DNA of 64,000 bases from Lenzites betulinus (Eukaryota; Basidiomycota; Agaricomycetes; Polyporales; Polyporaceae): contig JABYQU010000026.1 in NCBI GenBank assembly GCA_022264855.1, positions 372,001 through 436,000 on the forward strand. The letters run 5' to 3'. Both the position numbers and the translations under genes were made by a program. Below are positions 45,176 through 56,068 of this stretch, one piece after another. Under the pieces are notes generated by a model. It was given only the letters and a program-made list of their open reading frames with translations, was not told the DNA's origin and ran no database searches. Position 1 is the first letter of the stretch. Each line of letters begins with the position of its first letter.

Positions 45176-48100
45176 TGTAGCGTATGTAGAAGCTAGGGTA
45201 GATTAGGATAAGATCGAAAGAAGGAACGAAGGGGGAGGGGGAGGAAGAGAATGGGACGGCGAAAATCAATGTCCAGTGACAGGGCGTCCTTATATGCCAT
45301 GACCGGGCAGGGTGCGGGGTGGTGTGTCATACCGCAATATTCGGACATATCGCAGCCGTGCCAACGTGGGAGCACTGCATGTCGACGCCTATGCTCGCTA
45401 TTTTCGGGAGCAAGGCTCATGTCGGATTTGGCGAACCACAGAGTCACGCCCAGGCGCCCACACTGCGATCTCGATTCATTCCAACTCCGCGTATGTTTCG
45501 CACTCCGCGTCAGTGCGCCCTCCCGCCTCATCCAGGTTACGGCATCGCCCTCTGACATGTTTGAGATGCCCCGTACGCCGTCTCCATCCCTGGCAATGTT
45601 CTCGCACACACGACCGTCGCGCACACTCTCACAACTTTGTTCGGCCATCCACCGTACCGTACCGCTTACGGAGTCAATGCGTTCTTTTGCGTTTCCGCAG
45701 TGTGCAAGACAGGCCCTGGTCGTCGTAACCTTTGCACCATACCGGGCATAGGTGCTTTGCGGCATCCGTCGATCCTCGCGTGCCTTCAAGTTCGCTGTGG
45801 CTTTCCACTCAGGATATCCGGCGAGTGCTATCTATCTTTGGGTTCTCCATCTTACGTACCGGAAATCGAGGCCAAAATCCATCATCCTCAGGCTTGATGC
45901 ACCGACGTCGATGTGCGTGCATAATGAACCAGAACATCTGCGCACAATGCAATTGTTCCTCAGGCGAACTTCCGCGGACGACAAATGCGCATCATCCCGC
46001 TTCTTCACGCCGCCAGGCCACGGCCTCGGGGCCGCCTCGTGCTTCTCCGTCTTCGCAACGGCGCCTCCACCCGCCCGACCGGTGGCTGCGCAACCAGGGT
46101 AGGCGGCTGCCCTGAGGCTCGCCGCCCTTCCGCACGCGCATAAACGATCAAACCGCGTATTCCCCCACGCTCCCGTCGTGCCCGCCGTCCAATATTCCAA
46201 CGCGCATCACCGCCGTCCATTTGTCCGCAGAAGTATCGTGCGGCGCATGCCGACGCATTTGGAATCTGCTGCCACGCGATGGCGGCATCCACTTGGCTCC
46301 GCAGCGCGGGCAGCCGTAATGCGTACCCACGGTGACCGGCCGGCGAGGGGTGCAATGCTCCCGTTATTCACCTCCCCCATCGCTCCGCGGGCCGATGGAG
46401 GTGCTGCGAGCCCCATGGGGTCGTGGGGCGCTCGTGTCGCTGACTCGTGGTTTGTGGCCAGTGTTGGCCAACACGCCGACGAGCGGTCACTGAGGCGACA
46501 CCTCTGCCAAGTCCCATGCCGTATTCATGCTCACCTCTTCACCCGCTATTAGAACCCGCAGGACCTCCGACAAAATCGCGCGACGCTCTCTCTACCGACG
46601 ACGTCAGCAGGCTAACCCAAGACGTATTACATCGCCATGACGCTCGGGTTCAACCGTGCATATCTGAGCTAAGTTGAAGGCCGGATGTCTGACGTCCAGT
46701 GTGCATGCTCCGGGCCCGGTCCGTCACCCGATGTTCCTCCTCCGTCGCAGCATCTGGCACTGACAAGGGGCCATGATCTGATATCGCAGACACTGACTAC
46801 GATCCATTGTTATCAGGCAACGTCCGACAAGACGTTGAACGCTGTTGTACGGAGGAATGCTGAGTCCTGCGGTACCTTGGACTGCCCCACCGATCGATGT
46901 CCATCCGAACATTCGACGCATCTCGCTCGGCAACACATCCTGGCGCATGGTGCGAATTCGTTGCTGGCTTCTCGTCTCTTGCGCTCGCGTAGCTGGCACA
47001 AGCCCAACGCCCGTCGATCAAAGTAACTCTAATTAGACGTTAATCTCCCTGGCTTCTCGCGCCCATGCGCCGTGCTTCTGCGTGGACGACCGTGATTCCG
47101 CTCCTCTGGCTTCTCCTGCCGTGGAGCATCGCTGGCCCACTCCATTCCGCCGTCCTGCCCCCGCTGTTCGGTATCAGCCATCGGCCCCCCTTGATGTCCG
47201 CACCGATTTCGCACAGCCTAACCACAATCAACACGGAGTCGTGGACGGCGAATTGGTATCAGATCGATCCCTGCACGGAACTGCACAGTGCACACTGTAT
47301 CAATGACACGTAGTGCATATGGTAAGCTGCTCCAATGCCCTCCAATGCCCCATGACATCGTCACGTAGCGCACGTCGTCGGCGCTCTCAAGGACAAGGAC
47401 GCTCGGGTTTGGTGGCCGGAGCCCAGCGGCACTGGGCAGGCGCCACTCATCCTGTGCTATTTCCGCATAGGGCGACTCCGAGGGGGCGCGAGGCGCCCTC
47501 GGGCACACGTCGGTACTGCGTACTCGCGCGCGTCAACACGCCGCCGCCCGACCCCGTAGCGTGGCAGGATGTATATGTGGCTTTTTTCAGTTGCGGCCGC
47601 CGTGCTTACGCTCGGTGAGCCGATGTCATGGCGTACGCCGTACGCTGATGCGCCGTATGTTCTCGCGTTTTCGAAATTGCCTTGCGAAATTGAACTGGAC
47701 ACGCCTCCGCGGAGGACCTGTTCTTTTCCAGGCCTCCCAATCGGGTCGCGCATGCAGTGACTCGTTTTTCGCTGATACGCCACGCTCGTCCGCAAGCAAT
47801 GCGCACCGGAACACCTCCCGCAACAGATCCCTCAAGCGGGGCGCGCTGCGCGCAGCCCCATGCGCTCCAGCTGTCGCTTCTCCATTCTACCACCCGCGTT
47901 GCCTGGCGCCCCGCACTGGATCTGAAGCAGGCCCCCGACTCCAGTCGATCCACACCACACTCCGAGCTTCAAGCGTGCAAGTTGCGGCTGCCGTCGAACC
48001 GTGACGGCCATCGTGGCGGCAGCACTGCATTTTGAATCCCGCATGCAGCGCGGCCCGCCACTCGGGACCCTGGCGCGTCCACACAGGTACGACAGGGCAC

Positions 48101-49124
48101 AGCTGGACCCTTGCGTTGCAGCACCCACTGACAACTCTGTTACAGTTGCCGCACCACTCATAGGCACGCACACCGGCACACACACCCTGGCAGGGACACC
48201 CGCCCGCGGGCGCGCATCCACGCCGAACTCCGGACCGAGGCCGTCGCGCCTGGTGTGACGGTGAAAGGCGCACTCGCCAGCAGGGGCGCGCGTGATATAT
48301 GCATTGACGCGGTACGTGCGTCCCGCGCAGACGCCTCGTCCCGCTCAGGCTGCTCCCACCGTACTTCAGGGCTGCTGCGCCAGCTAATGAAGCGTGATGG
48401 TGCGCCGCGGGCCTCTGGAGCCTGGGGGAGGCTGTGATGCGCAGTACCGCTAATGTGGGAAGAGGCCGGACGGGATGGCGCGCGTCCCGTCGTGGCAGGA
48501 GAGGCGGTCCGAAGGATGGTCGAAACTGTTGTGCGCGGCGCGCCTGCATGGGACACCGTGCGCCAGCGCGTGCCACTGCCAGTCTCTCCAGTGTCCCTCG
48601 GCATCCGGAGACCTCGCGCGGGTCCGTGGAACTCGGGGTGCGTGTAGCGTTGGCCAGCGCGCCTGCCTTCTGAACGGGTAGACACCGCGAGTGCGGTAAT
48701 ACGCGCACGGCGAGCCTAAGAGTGAAGGTCGCGCGCTGCGAGTCGGATAATGCTCGCGTGCACTCGTGACCAAGGGAGGGTACTGTCAGTGTCACAGCGA
48801 TTGTGGCCCTGTGGCGCCAGCCTGGTGTTAGCATCAGCGTGCGCTCGTGTGGATAAGGGAGGCCGGGTGCATGTAAGTAGGGGCATCACACATAACAATA
48901 CGATGGGTGCAGTGCATCACGCTCGCACATGATAGCCACGCAGGATCGGGTCATAAACGCACCCACTGGCAGGGTCCACCGGAGGATGGACCCTGCGGCG
49001 ACGTCCCTACTGTGGTGCCTGTGTGCGTCGCATTATCGTCAGCTCGAACGGTCGTTGCGCGGGCCCACGTTCATTCGGCGGACTCACCTGGATCATGTCC
49101 GTTGTCGAAAGGTATCGATCCACC
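45176..49124. other. Gene-poor GC-rich region, no gene seen
   Basis: Nearly 4 kb upstream of oxidase paralogue 2. Frames are many but short, overlap on both strands, and are Arg/Ala/Pro-rich as expected from GC-rich non-coding sequence; the longest (47887-48834, minus) has no domain or sensible composition. A small gene or old transposon relic cannot be excluded. Confidence 0.45.
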
Positions 49125-50255
49125 TGCAACGCACGCAGGCCGTCTGATCTATACGACGGCCACTCTCTCTGTCAGTCAATCATGATTGCGACGCGGAGAA
49201 ATGAGGGCTCTCAGAAGTAGGGGTGTCCGATACCGCAGAGCTGATGGATCGTCCGCCGACGTGCGGTCCGTCGGCGTCCGAAGAGGAACCAGGTCGCGGG
49301 ACGGACGGGGACAGGCGAATAGTTTACCATAGTCGGCGTGTATGAACAGCTAAATACGAGACGTTCCGGGCGCGGTGAGATACTGCCGATCCTGCGGCCA
49401 TGACTCCGAGTCGATTTCGATGCGCGCTGCGCGCCGCGACTCCTGGACCTGGGATGCTATCGACGTGGCGAAAATGAGCGTAGTCACGCAGGATGTATGA
49501 GGAAGACACATACGGGGGACGTACATGTCGGGGAAACTGTCGCTGGCTATGGACGTCGCACGAACTTGGACGTCTTAGTCTTCAGGCCTCGCACTTCGGG
49601 ACCCTATAAACACATTCCAACCGGCTTCCCATTTGCGAGGATACCTAATGACTAGGATGCTGCGTAGATGAGGTAGCAGGTCTACGATGCGGTCGGCGCA
49701 GTCTTTCGTCGGGACGCGGAGGAACAGCCCTGGATTACTAGGACGGCCAAAGCACTTGCGCAGGGGGAGGTCCCAGTCTGCATCGAACCCGATTATTTGC
49801 CAGCAGTATTTGCAGCCTTCCGGGTGTTTTTTGCGCCACTCGTAGGCAGTACTTAGGTCATCTTCGACAACGACTGCCTTGAGGCTCGTCGGTGCGCTTA
49901 TGCGTTGGGCCAGCACCTTCATTATGCTCGGCTCATTTGCCTTGCCAGGCCTGAAAAAGGATTGATCCCGGCGATGTTGTATGTAGAGAGTGTGGAGAGC
50001 GGGGAAATTGCCGTCCGCAAGGAAGTGAGTGTATTCTCCTTGATGAATGTGTCATAGTCAGCCTCCTCTAAGGGAGGGGCGATGGACTACTCACGTAGCT
50101 CCAGGGCACTCCCTGAGAGACATAAAAATTCTATATGGCTGCCAAACATGGTCCGGTTGCGGAAGAGCGCAGAAAGAGGAGGGTATATCAAGGTACACCG
50201 CTAGTGGTGTCGTTCAGTCTGCGAACATGACATATAGAAGAGAAACATCACTCAC
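49125..50255 (-). pseudogene. 5'-truncated F-box gene copy, inverted relative to 6.7-8.6 kb
   Basis: Exons equivalent to 2 and 3 of the F-box gene are intact (50200-50095 and 50038-49575) and the flanking intron 1 (from about 50250) is conserved, but similarity stops at the exon 1/intron 1 junction, so the F-box itself is missing. The downstream decayed segment (to about 49125) is duplicated too. Copies differ at many codons yet keep frame, for example GCKYCWQIIGFDADWDLPL against GCKYCWDIIGVDAGWDLPL. It is followed directly by the retroelement region; exon 1 may lie beyond it, outside this window. Confidence 0.75.
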
Positions 50256-52239
50256 GTGAGCTCCTCTTCCACGCACCACCATCTGGTCGCACTTTCCCAC
50301 GGTCCGAGCCTGAGCCAGCTCGCCGTGGGGGCATCGCGGGAGCCATATCCTGACGAATGTAACCGATAAAAGCCACACAATCATAAGTAGACCAACACAC
50401 GACGAAGGGCAAGTACTCGAATAAGACAAAGGTCGACACGCAATCGAGAAATAAGTGAGATGCCACGGGAGATGAACCATCGGTAAGCACTACGGATAGC
50501 TAGAGGACCACTGCTCGCAGCTCCTAGGAGCCACCTCCTCGGAGGATCCCTAGGGGAGAAGAAAACAACCCCATACTCCCATACCCGTAAAAGAACCCAC
50601 CACCCAAAATACAGCGACGCGACGCGCTGCCTGAGGCCGCGACTCTCAGGAGAGGTGACGTGGCAAGCTACGGGCGCCTAAACCGATAAGATAAGATAAG
50701 ATAAGAAACCAGCGATAGTCAGAAAGGAGGCTACGCACAACGAAGACGAGCTCCCAGTAAAAGGTAAGCAAACAATAGATATACGACGAAAGCCCTTGTG
50801 CCGTGTAGCTCCTAGGAGCAGACTCCTCGGAGTCCAAAGAGCCCCCCGAGGCTGTCCCACTGCCGTGCCCGCACCGCCGCTGCTTACAGGAGAACGAGTG
50901 ACCCACTCAACAATCTGACAAGAGAAGCCCACAAGGAAAGGACAGGCAACCAGAGCATGACCCTGGACACGTACGCATGCAGAGTGGGACATGTACGTAT
51001 ACAGAGAGCACGGACAGGACGGGCGCATAACGAGAAAGCACCCGAAATAGATAAGATAAGATACACGTAAACGACACTGTAATGGGACACCGCAGGTACA
51101 AACACGCCTGGCGTATTCCACTGAAACCTGGCGGCGGCGAAGACGCCCTGAAATACCAAAATGCCGGAGCACCCTGAAAATAAGATAAGTAAAGGGAACC
51201 TACCCCCTGCAAACCTGCACCGAATTAACCGTGCCCCACGACCACCGAGGCAAAGAATAAGACATGTGAGCATATAGCATAAAACAGAACGAGACCACCA
51301 GCGTAAAGTACACAGACCCCGAAATAACAGCGATCGCAAGGGAGCGGGGCACCCGCCAACGAAGCCAACAAGTGAAACAGCCGGCGGCCAACGATGGGAC
51401 ATGTCAAGGCGAAATAAAGGTGAGAACACCGGGCAAATAAAACACGCCGCGTAATGTCACGAGGAAATGAAAGCCGCCGGGAGACGAGGCGTACGCGCCG
51501 CCGTAACGCCATCTAACACGAGACACCCGAACAAGACATTAAACAGCGCAGGCAGCCTAAGAAAAGACGACGACGGGAACCGAAAAACAAACCAGCGGCA
51601 TGAAAGGCCGGCCTGGAGAACAGGTAACGGCACGACTGATGGGAAGCCTGATAACAGAGACTGAATAACCACCTCAGGCACATCAACACCCCCTATGACA
51701 AGCAGCAACCTTTAACCAATGTCAACCGACACCCCACGTCCAGTCGTAACCACTGCACAAGCAACTCCCCAAGCAGAAACCCCCCTACTCAACAATCTGG
51801 ATACCCCACACCAGCTACCAGGAGAAAGAACTTCCCCCCCAAGAGTGTAGTAAAGATAGGAGATGTAATGAACATGCAACCTGAATGAACATTGATAAAT
51901 CGACTTGTACAACATGGCAATGTTAGAAATCCAAGCTGACAAGTAAGTTACAAAGTTAAGCAAAGTATGTGAAAGTGGCTAGGAAACCCACAACATGTGT
52001 GGCACCTGATCTAAGTCAAGAGAACTGAATAGTATCCACCCAACCAATAAATAATGTAATGCTCCGCGCGATCCGCGGGACCACCTAAGAAGATGTCAGA
52101 ATAGACACCTGGAAGTGGAAACAGAACCAAATACCTGGGCGGCCCCTCATAAATACCCTTGCAGAGGCAAGAAGCGAAACCCCCCCACCCCACCACCAGA
52201 CCCTCAACCCCCCCTCCTCCTGACAGAGAGAAGCGAGCC
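50256..52239 (+). other. Leader-like segment with GATAA arrays and twin hairpins
   Basis: No plus-strand gene. Short GATAA arrays occur at about 50685-50705, 51050-51064 and 51179-51190. Two palindrome pairs (50519-50545 and 50807-50833) each consist of AGCTCCTAGGAGC followed by a second small palindrome. It could be the 5' UTR or promoter of the element. Confidence 0.45.
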
Positions 52240-52689
52240 ATGCCCAGCAGCCAAACCCACACAATACTGGTGAGGGTGAGAGGAACGGCCCCCACCTACA
52301 ACCCCAAATGCCTCGCCTGGAAACACGTAGCATGGTGCGATGTGGCGATAGCCCCGCCCAACCCGATCACCGTCGGACAGAGAGTCGCCCTCAGGAAGTT
52401 GCGCGGCCGCGACGAATGCCCAAGCGACGAGGATGAGCCGGTTGGAGAGCCGTCCTCGACAGACCTGGGAATAGAGGGGAGGGTCAGAGAGGCCAGAACA
52501 ATCGAGAAAGAAGTGGTGGAGTTCGTCGTAGAGAACGAAAACGAAAGCTCCATGACGGAGTTGGTCTACCTGACGGTCGAGTGCGCGCTGGGGGAGACGG
52601 TCGTACTCACAGGCATAGACTGGCTGAGACACATGGCCGCATCCTGGACGGAGAGAATATCAAGGAGAATGCCGGCGGAGAGGATGTAA
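52240..52689 (+). CDS. 149-aa ORF in the retroelement region, function unknown
   Basis: The ATG at 52240 starts a 149-residue protein beginning MPSSQTHTILVRVRG. It has an acidic middle (DECPSDEDEPVGE) and a C-terminal part with VVEFVVENENESSMTELV. No domain was recognised. It shares orientation and composition with the downstream gag-like genes, so it may be an extra reading frame of the same element. The frame is open about 27 codons further upstream, but that part is Pro-rich and lacks a better start. Confidence 0.45.
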   Translation: MPSSQTHTILVRVRGTAPTYNPKCLAWKHVAWCDVAIAPPNPITVGQRVALRKLRGRDECPSDEDEPVGEPSSTDLGIEGRVREARTIEKEVVEFVVENENESSMTELVYLTVECALGETVVLTGIDWLRHMAASWTERISRRMPAERM

Positions 52690-53765
52690 ACAGAGGAGGT
52701 TGGACCAAGCGGGGCGAAAAACGAGATGACCCGTACGGACGCACAAATACAATAAATGTAGCCTGCACGTAAGCCGGATGATGGTAACACGCGGCAAAGA
52801 TCGAGGCGTACCAGACCCCTAACCGGGGCAAAATACCCGACGGCAAGGCGGTGAATACTGCGGCGAAAACTGCGGCGATAAGAAACTAGAAAGCGGCGAA
52901 TCAACGCAATACCCGAAGGGACAACGAACATAGCAAGGAAGACTGATAGAATAGTGAGCGCGAAGCGAGCAGGCAGAGATGAGAACCAGATAACAAACCT
53001 GCAATTGGTCCCGCATCAACCGAAGCCGCTACCCCAGCAAGAAGGACGGTAACAACAGACCTCAAACCGCCTAAAATGAAAATAAATAAGCCAAAGTGGA
53101 GGAAGAAAAGGAATTGGACCGGCCGAAAAGCAAACAGCCCAAAGCTCAACCGTAAAAGACGGCATAAATCGTCGAGGATCCGCCACAAGACAAATACCCC
53201 GCATAAAGACTGAGAACGACGCAGCCGACGCTGGACTGTATGCACCTACAACGGGAAATAAAAAAAGAATTAATCGAAACAAGACAAGAAAGAAACTGAT
53301 GGCAAAAACCCCCACAAGCGGCGCAACCAACATGACCAAGACTCTCGAACTTACGCCGACGGCGAGATAACCTGAACACGACCAATACAAGAAGACACAA
53401 GATTAGCACCCCGAAGCGCGCCGGAAGAACAATGAACTCGGAGATCCCCGCGCGGTGAGAAGGGACCGACGCTGAGCGATGCGCAAGCAAATAGAGCCAA
53501 ACAACCGAAGCGGATCCGCACACGAAGTACATCCCCCCTCGTTGACCGAGCTCGTCGACTCCCAGACTACTGAGCGCCATGGCCGCTGCCCACGCCCGAC
53601 GACGCCCGGACCGACTTAGTCGGCAGCCGAGCAACGAAGACGCCCCAACAGCGCCCTCCTACCTAGACTCCCGCGACCGCTGGCACGCGCCCCAGCAGCC
53701 CCGCCCTCGACCGACCGCGACGAACGAACCACGCCGGAGGTGAGGACCGGAAGGAGAGCTGGAAC
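52690..53765. other. Spacer inside retroelement region, no gene seen
   Basis: About 1.1 kb of A/C-rich sequence between the 149-aa ORF and the first gag-like gene. Only antisense frames are open here, and these are hydrophobic artefacts of the composition. Confidence 0.4.
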
Positions 53766-55718
53766 ATGGCCGACCTGGAGAATCGTACCCCGGACAAGCT
53801 AGATCAACCCTCGGCACAAGTAAACGTGAGCGATGAGAACCCCACCCCGCAAAATGAAGAACACACGCGAGAGACAACCCCGAGAGTAACGCCTGGCGAG
53901 GAAGTTGAAGACTGGATGTTAGAGATGCTGAAGAGCAGTGAGGAGGGATCAACCTGCGAACAGGTGAGTAAACCGACCATGATGACCAAGCGTACTGGCC
54001 AAGCAAGCACCCTGCTCCTCCAACCCCAAGAAATGGCTGGACTACGCGGATGAGCTGATGAACACTACGACTGGCGAACCCCCGGAAGAAGAGGAAGAAG
54101 AAGGGAAGAGACCCCGCTCCCGCAGCCCAGACGCCCCGGCAAAAAGGGTAAAGCAAAGAGAAGACGAGACGGAGACGAGCGACGCAGGCGGCGGGAACGT
54201 AGGAGATAGCTGGTGGCTCTACCAGCTCGTACGAGTGGGGCAACAAAAGCTATACGAGCTAGGGCTACCGCTGCCAAGACCGCCTCCCCAAGCACTCCTC
54301 CTCCCCCCAGAGAACGCCCCTCCACGCAGCACCCCGGAAGCCACAGCGACCTTAGCGGAGCCACGCCAAACCGCGACACAAACAAACGCCGCGGGAAACA
54401 CTGCGACACTCCAGCACTACCCCGCTGACCGTGCCCCGATCCTAAGCACGCGCGAAGAACGAAGCACGCACCTCGCCACCTCGTACGAACGGGGCGGAGA
54501 TAGTCGCCAAGACGTTATCGGCTCCTCGTGCACGCACGCAGAAGGTGGTAAGGCAAGAGAAGATGACCGACACGAGGCACCTCAGCAAGACATAGTGCCT
54601 GCGAGTGGGGGCAGAAGGCGAATAGAGACGAACAGCACGAAGGTACGCCAGCGGCGGCACTAAGTACAAAACAAAATAACAACACAGAAACCACACAGGG
54701 CACAACACGACGAAGGAGAGTAAAGAAGAATGCCCTAGCGGCCGACACCAAGGCCCCGAGAGTCGACATGCCGAGAACTGTAGGGGAAGAGCGGCCGATG
54801 CCTTCACCCTTCACGCCGTGGTACATCCGTGGTGAATCCCTCCTCCGGGTATCCCCGCTGCCGACCACGGCTTTCCCCCCGATACATATGGGGAGCCCGG
54901 ACGACCACCTGCGATACATCCTGCCGGAGAAGCTACTCGCGTTCGACCTCCTACCGCCAGAAACAGCTTGCATGATCGACGTCTTCGGACAGGGCAGCCT
55001 TGGCGAAAGCAGGCTAGCTGACATTCAACGCACCATCCAGGAGACGATAACTATGATTACCGGAGATACGCAAGTACGCGTAGAGAGACCTGAACACGCA
55101 CCGGATGGGCAGAGCTGGGACGCGCCGACAGTATGGACGGTCCTGAACGCGACACCAAAAGCCTACAGGATGCTGCATTCTCGCTTTCTATGGGACACGT
55201 CCGCAATCTCCTTCAGGGTCGTACCGCGCGCCCCATCCCCCCCGCACTTCCTCTTCGCTGTCACGGTACCTCGCGAAAAGACCGTAGAAGAAGTAAACGC
55301 ACAACTATGCACGGCCCTACTCACGGGCGACGCTTTCCAAGCCAGCGTAGACGCCATCTCGGGCGACTCAAACTCGATCTTCACCTCCCCTACGGACGGA
55401 GCGGTAATCACCGCATGCTCGGCGTACGCAACGATCGCGGACATGGGCGGAACCCGATACCTATCAGCGAACGGACCCGCGGCCCGCATCTACTGCGCCC
55501 CCCCTACCCTCAACTGCGAACTATGGACTAGCTGGAGGAAGAGACTCATGGAGACAGCACTCCCTTTCGCGGCAGGGCCGATAAGAAAAAGCGTACGATG
55601 CAAGATGTGCCATGGCACGGATCACACGACCCACCTATGCGAATACAACAAAAAGACGCTGCCCGGGTGGGAAGGCAAAGTCATCAGTGAAACTGCGGGA
55701 GGAGCAGCAGGAAGATGA
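53766..55718 (+). CDS. Gag-like protein A with CCHC zinc knuckle, intron-containing
   Basis: Exons 53766-53963, 54004-54642 and 54699-55718 join in phase to 618 residues. The introns are 40 nt (GTGAGT...CCAAG) and 56 nt (GTACGC...CACACAG), and each joins two otherwise different reading frames. The N-terminal third is acidic and Ser/Pro-rich (EEEEEEGKRPRSRSPD); a lysine/arginine patch TRRRRVKK precedes the folded C-terminal domain. A zinc knuckle CKMCHGTDHTTHLC (C-x2-C-x4-H-x4-C) lies about 30 residues from the end, as in ORF1/gag proteins of fungal LINEs that bind element RNA. Without splicing the frame is broken twice, so either it is truly spliced or it carries two coincidental frameshifts. 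Confidence 0.6.
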
Positions 55719-56068
55719 GAATGGGATATGACCGCGGACCCGCATGTATAGTACAACTAGAATCTTGATCCATCCATCTGACTGAGCCGGACAGACCGAG
55801 CCATCACGGGACGTACGATGACGAGACACTACAAATGCCCGAACAGTAACCGGTTGCACGGACGAGAACGACACAATGTCAGGACGATTGACACATGGAA
55901 CGATGAGCAGTCAACACCAGTATACGAAATGTCCACGACCGTGACTGGGACAAACAAGACAGTAAACACGTTGCGGAGAGGTGAGTATAATAAGGACAGT
56001 GAGGACCCGATCGACTACCAACACCCCCTCACACCTAAACAACAGCTACTGCATAAGCCAACGCCAGG

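Noticed and set aside
47887..48834. 315-codon minus-strand frame
   Set aside because: Arg/Ala/Pro-rich composition with competing frames on both strands suggests GC-driven openness; no motif and no intron signals.
50480..53634. Many hydrophobic minus-strand frames that look like membrane proteins
   Set aside because: The plus strand is A/C-rich, so its complement encodes runs of Leu/Val/Cys/Phe in any frame; no consistent domains or splice structure.
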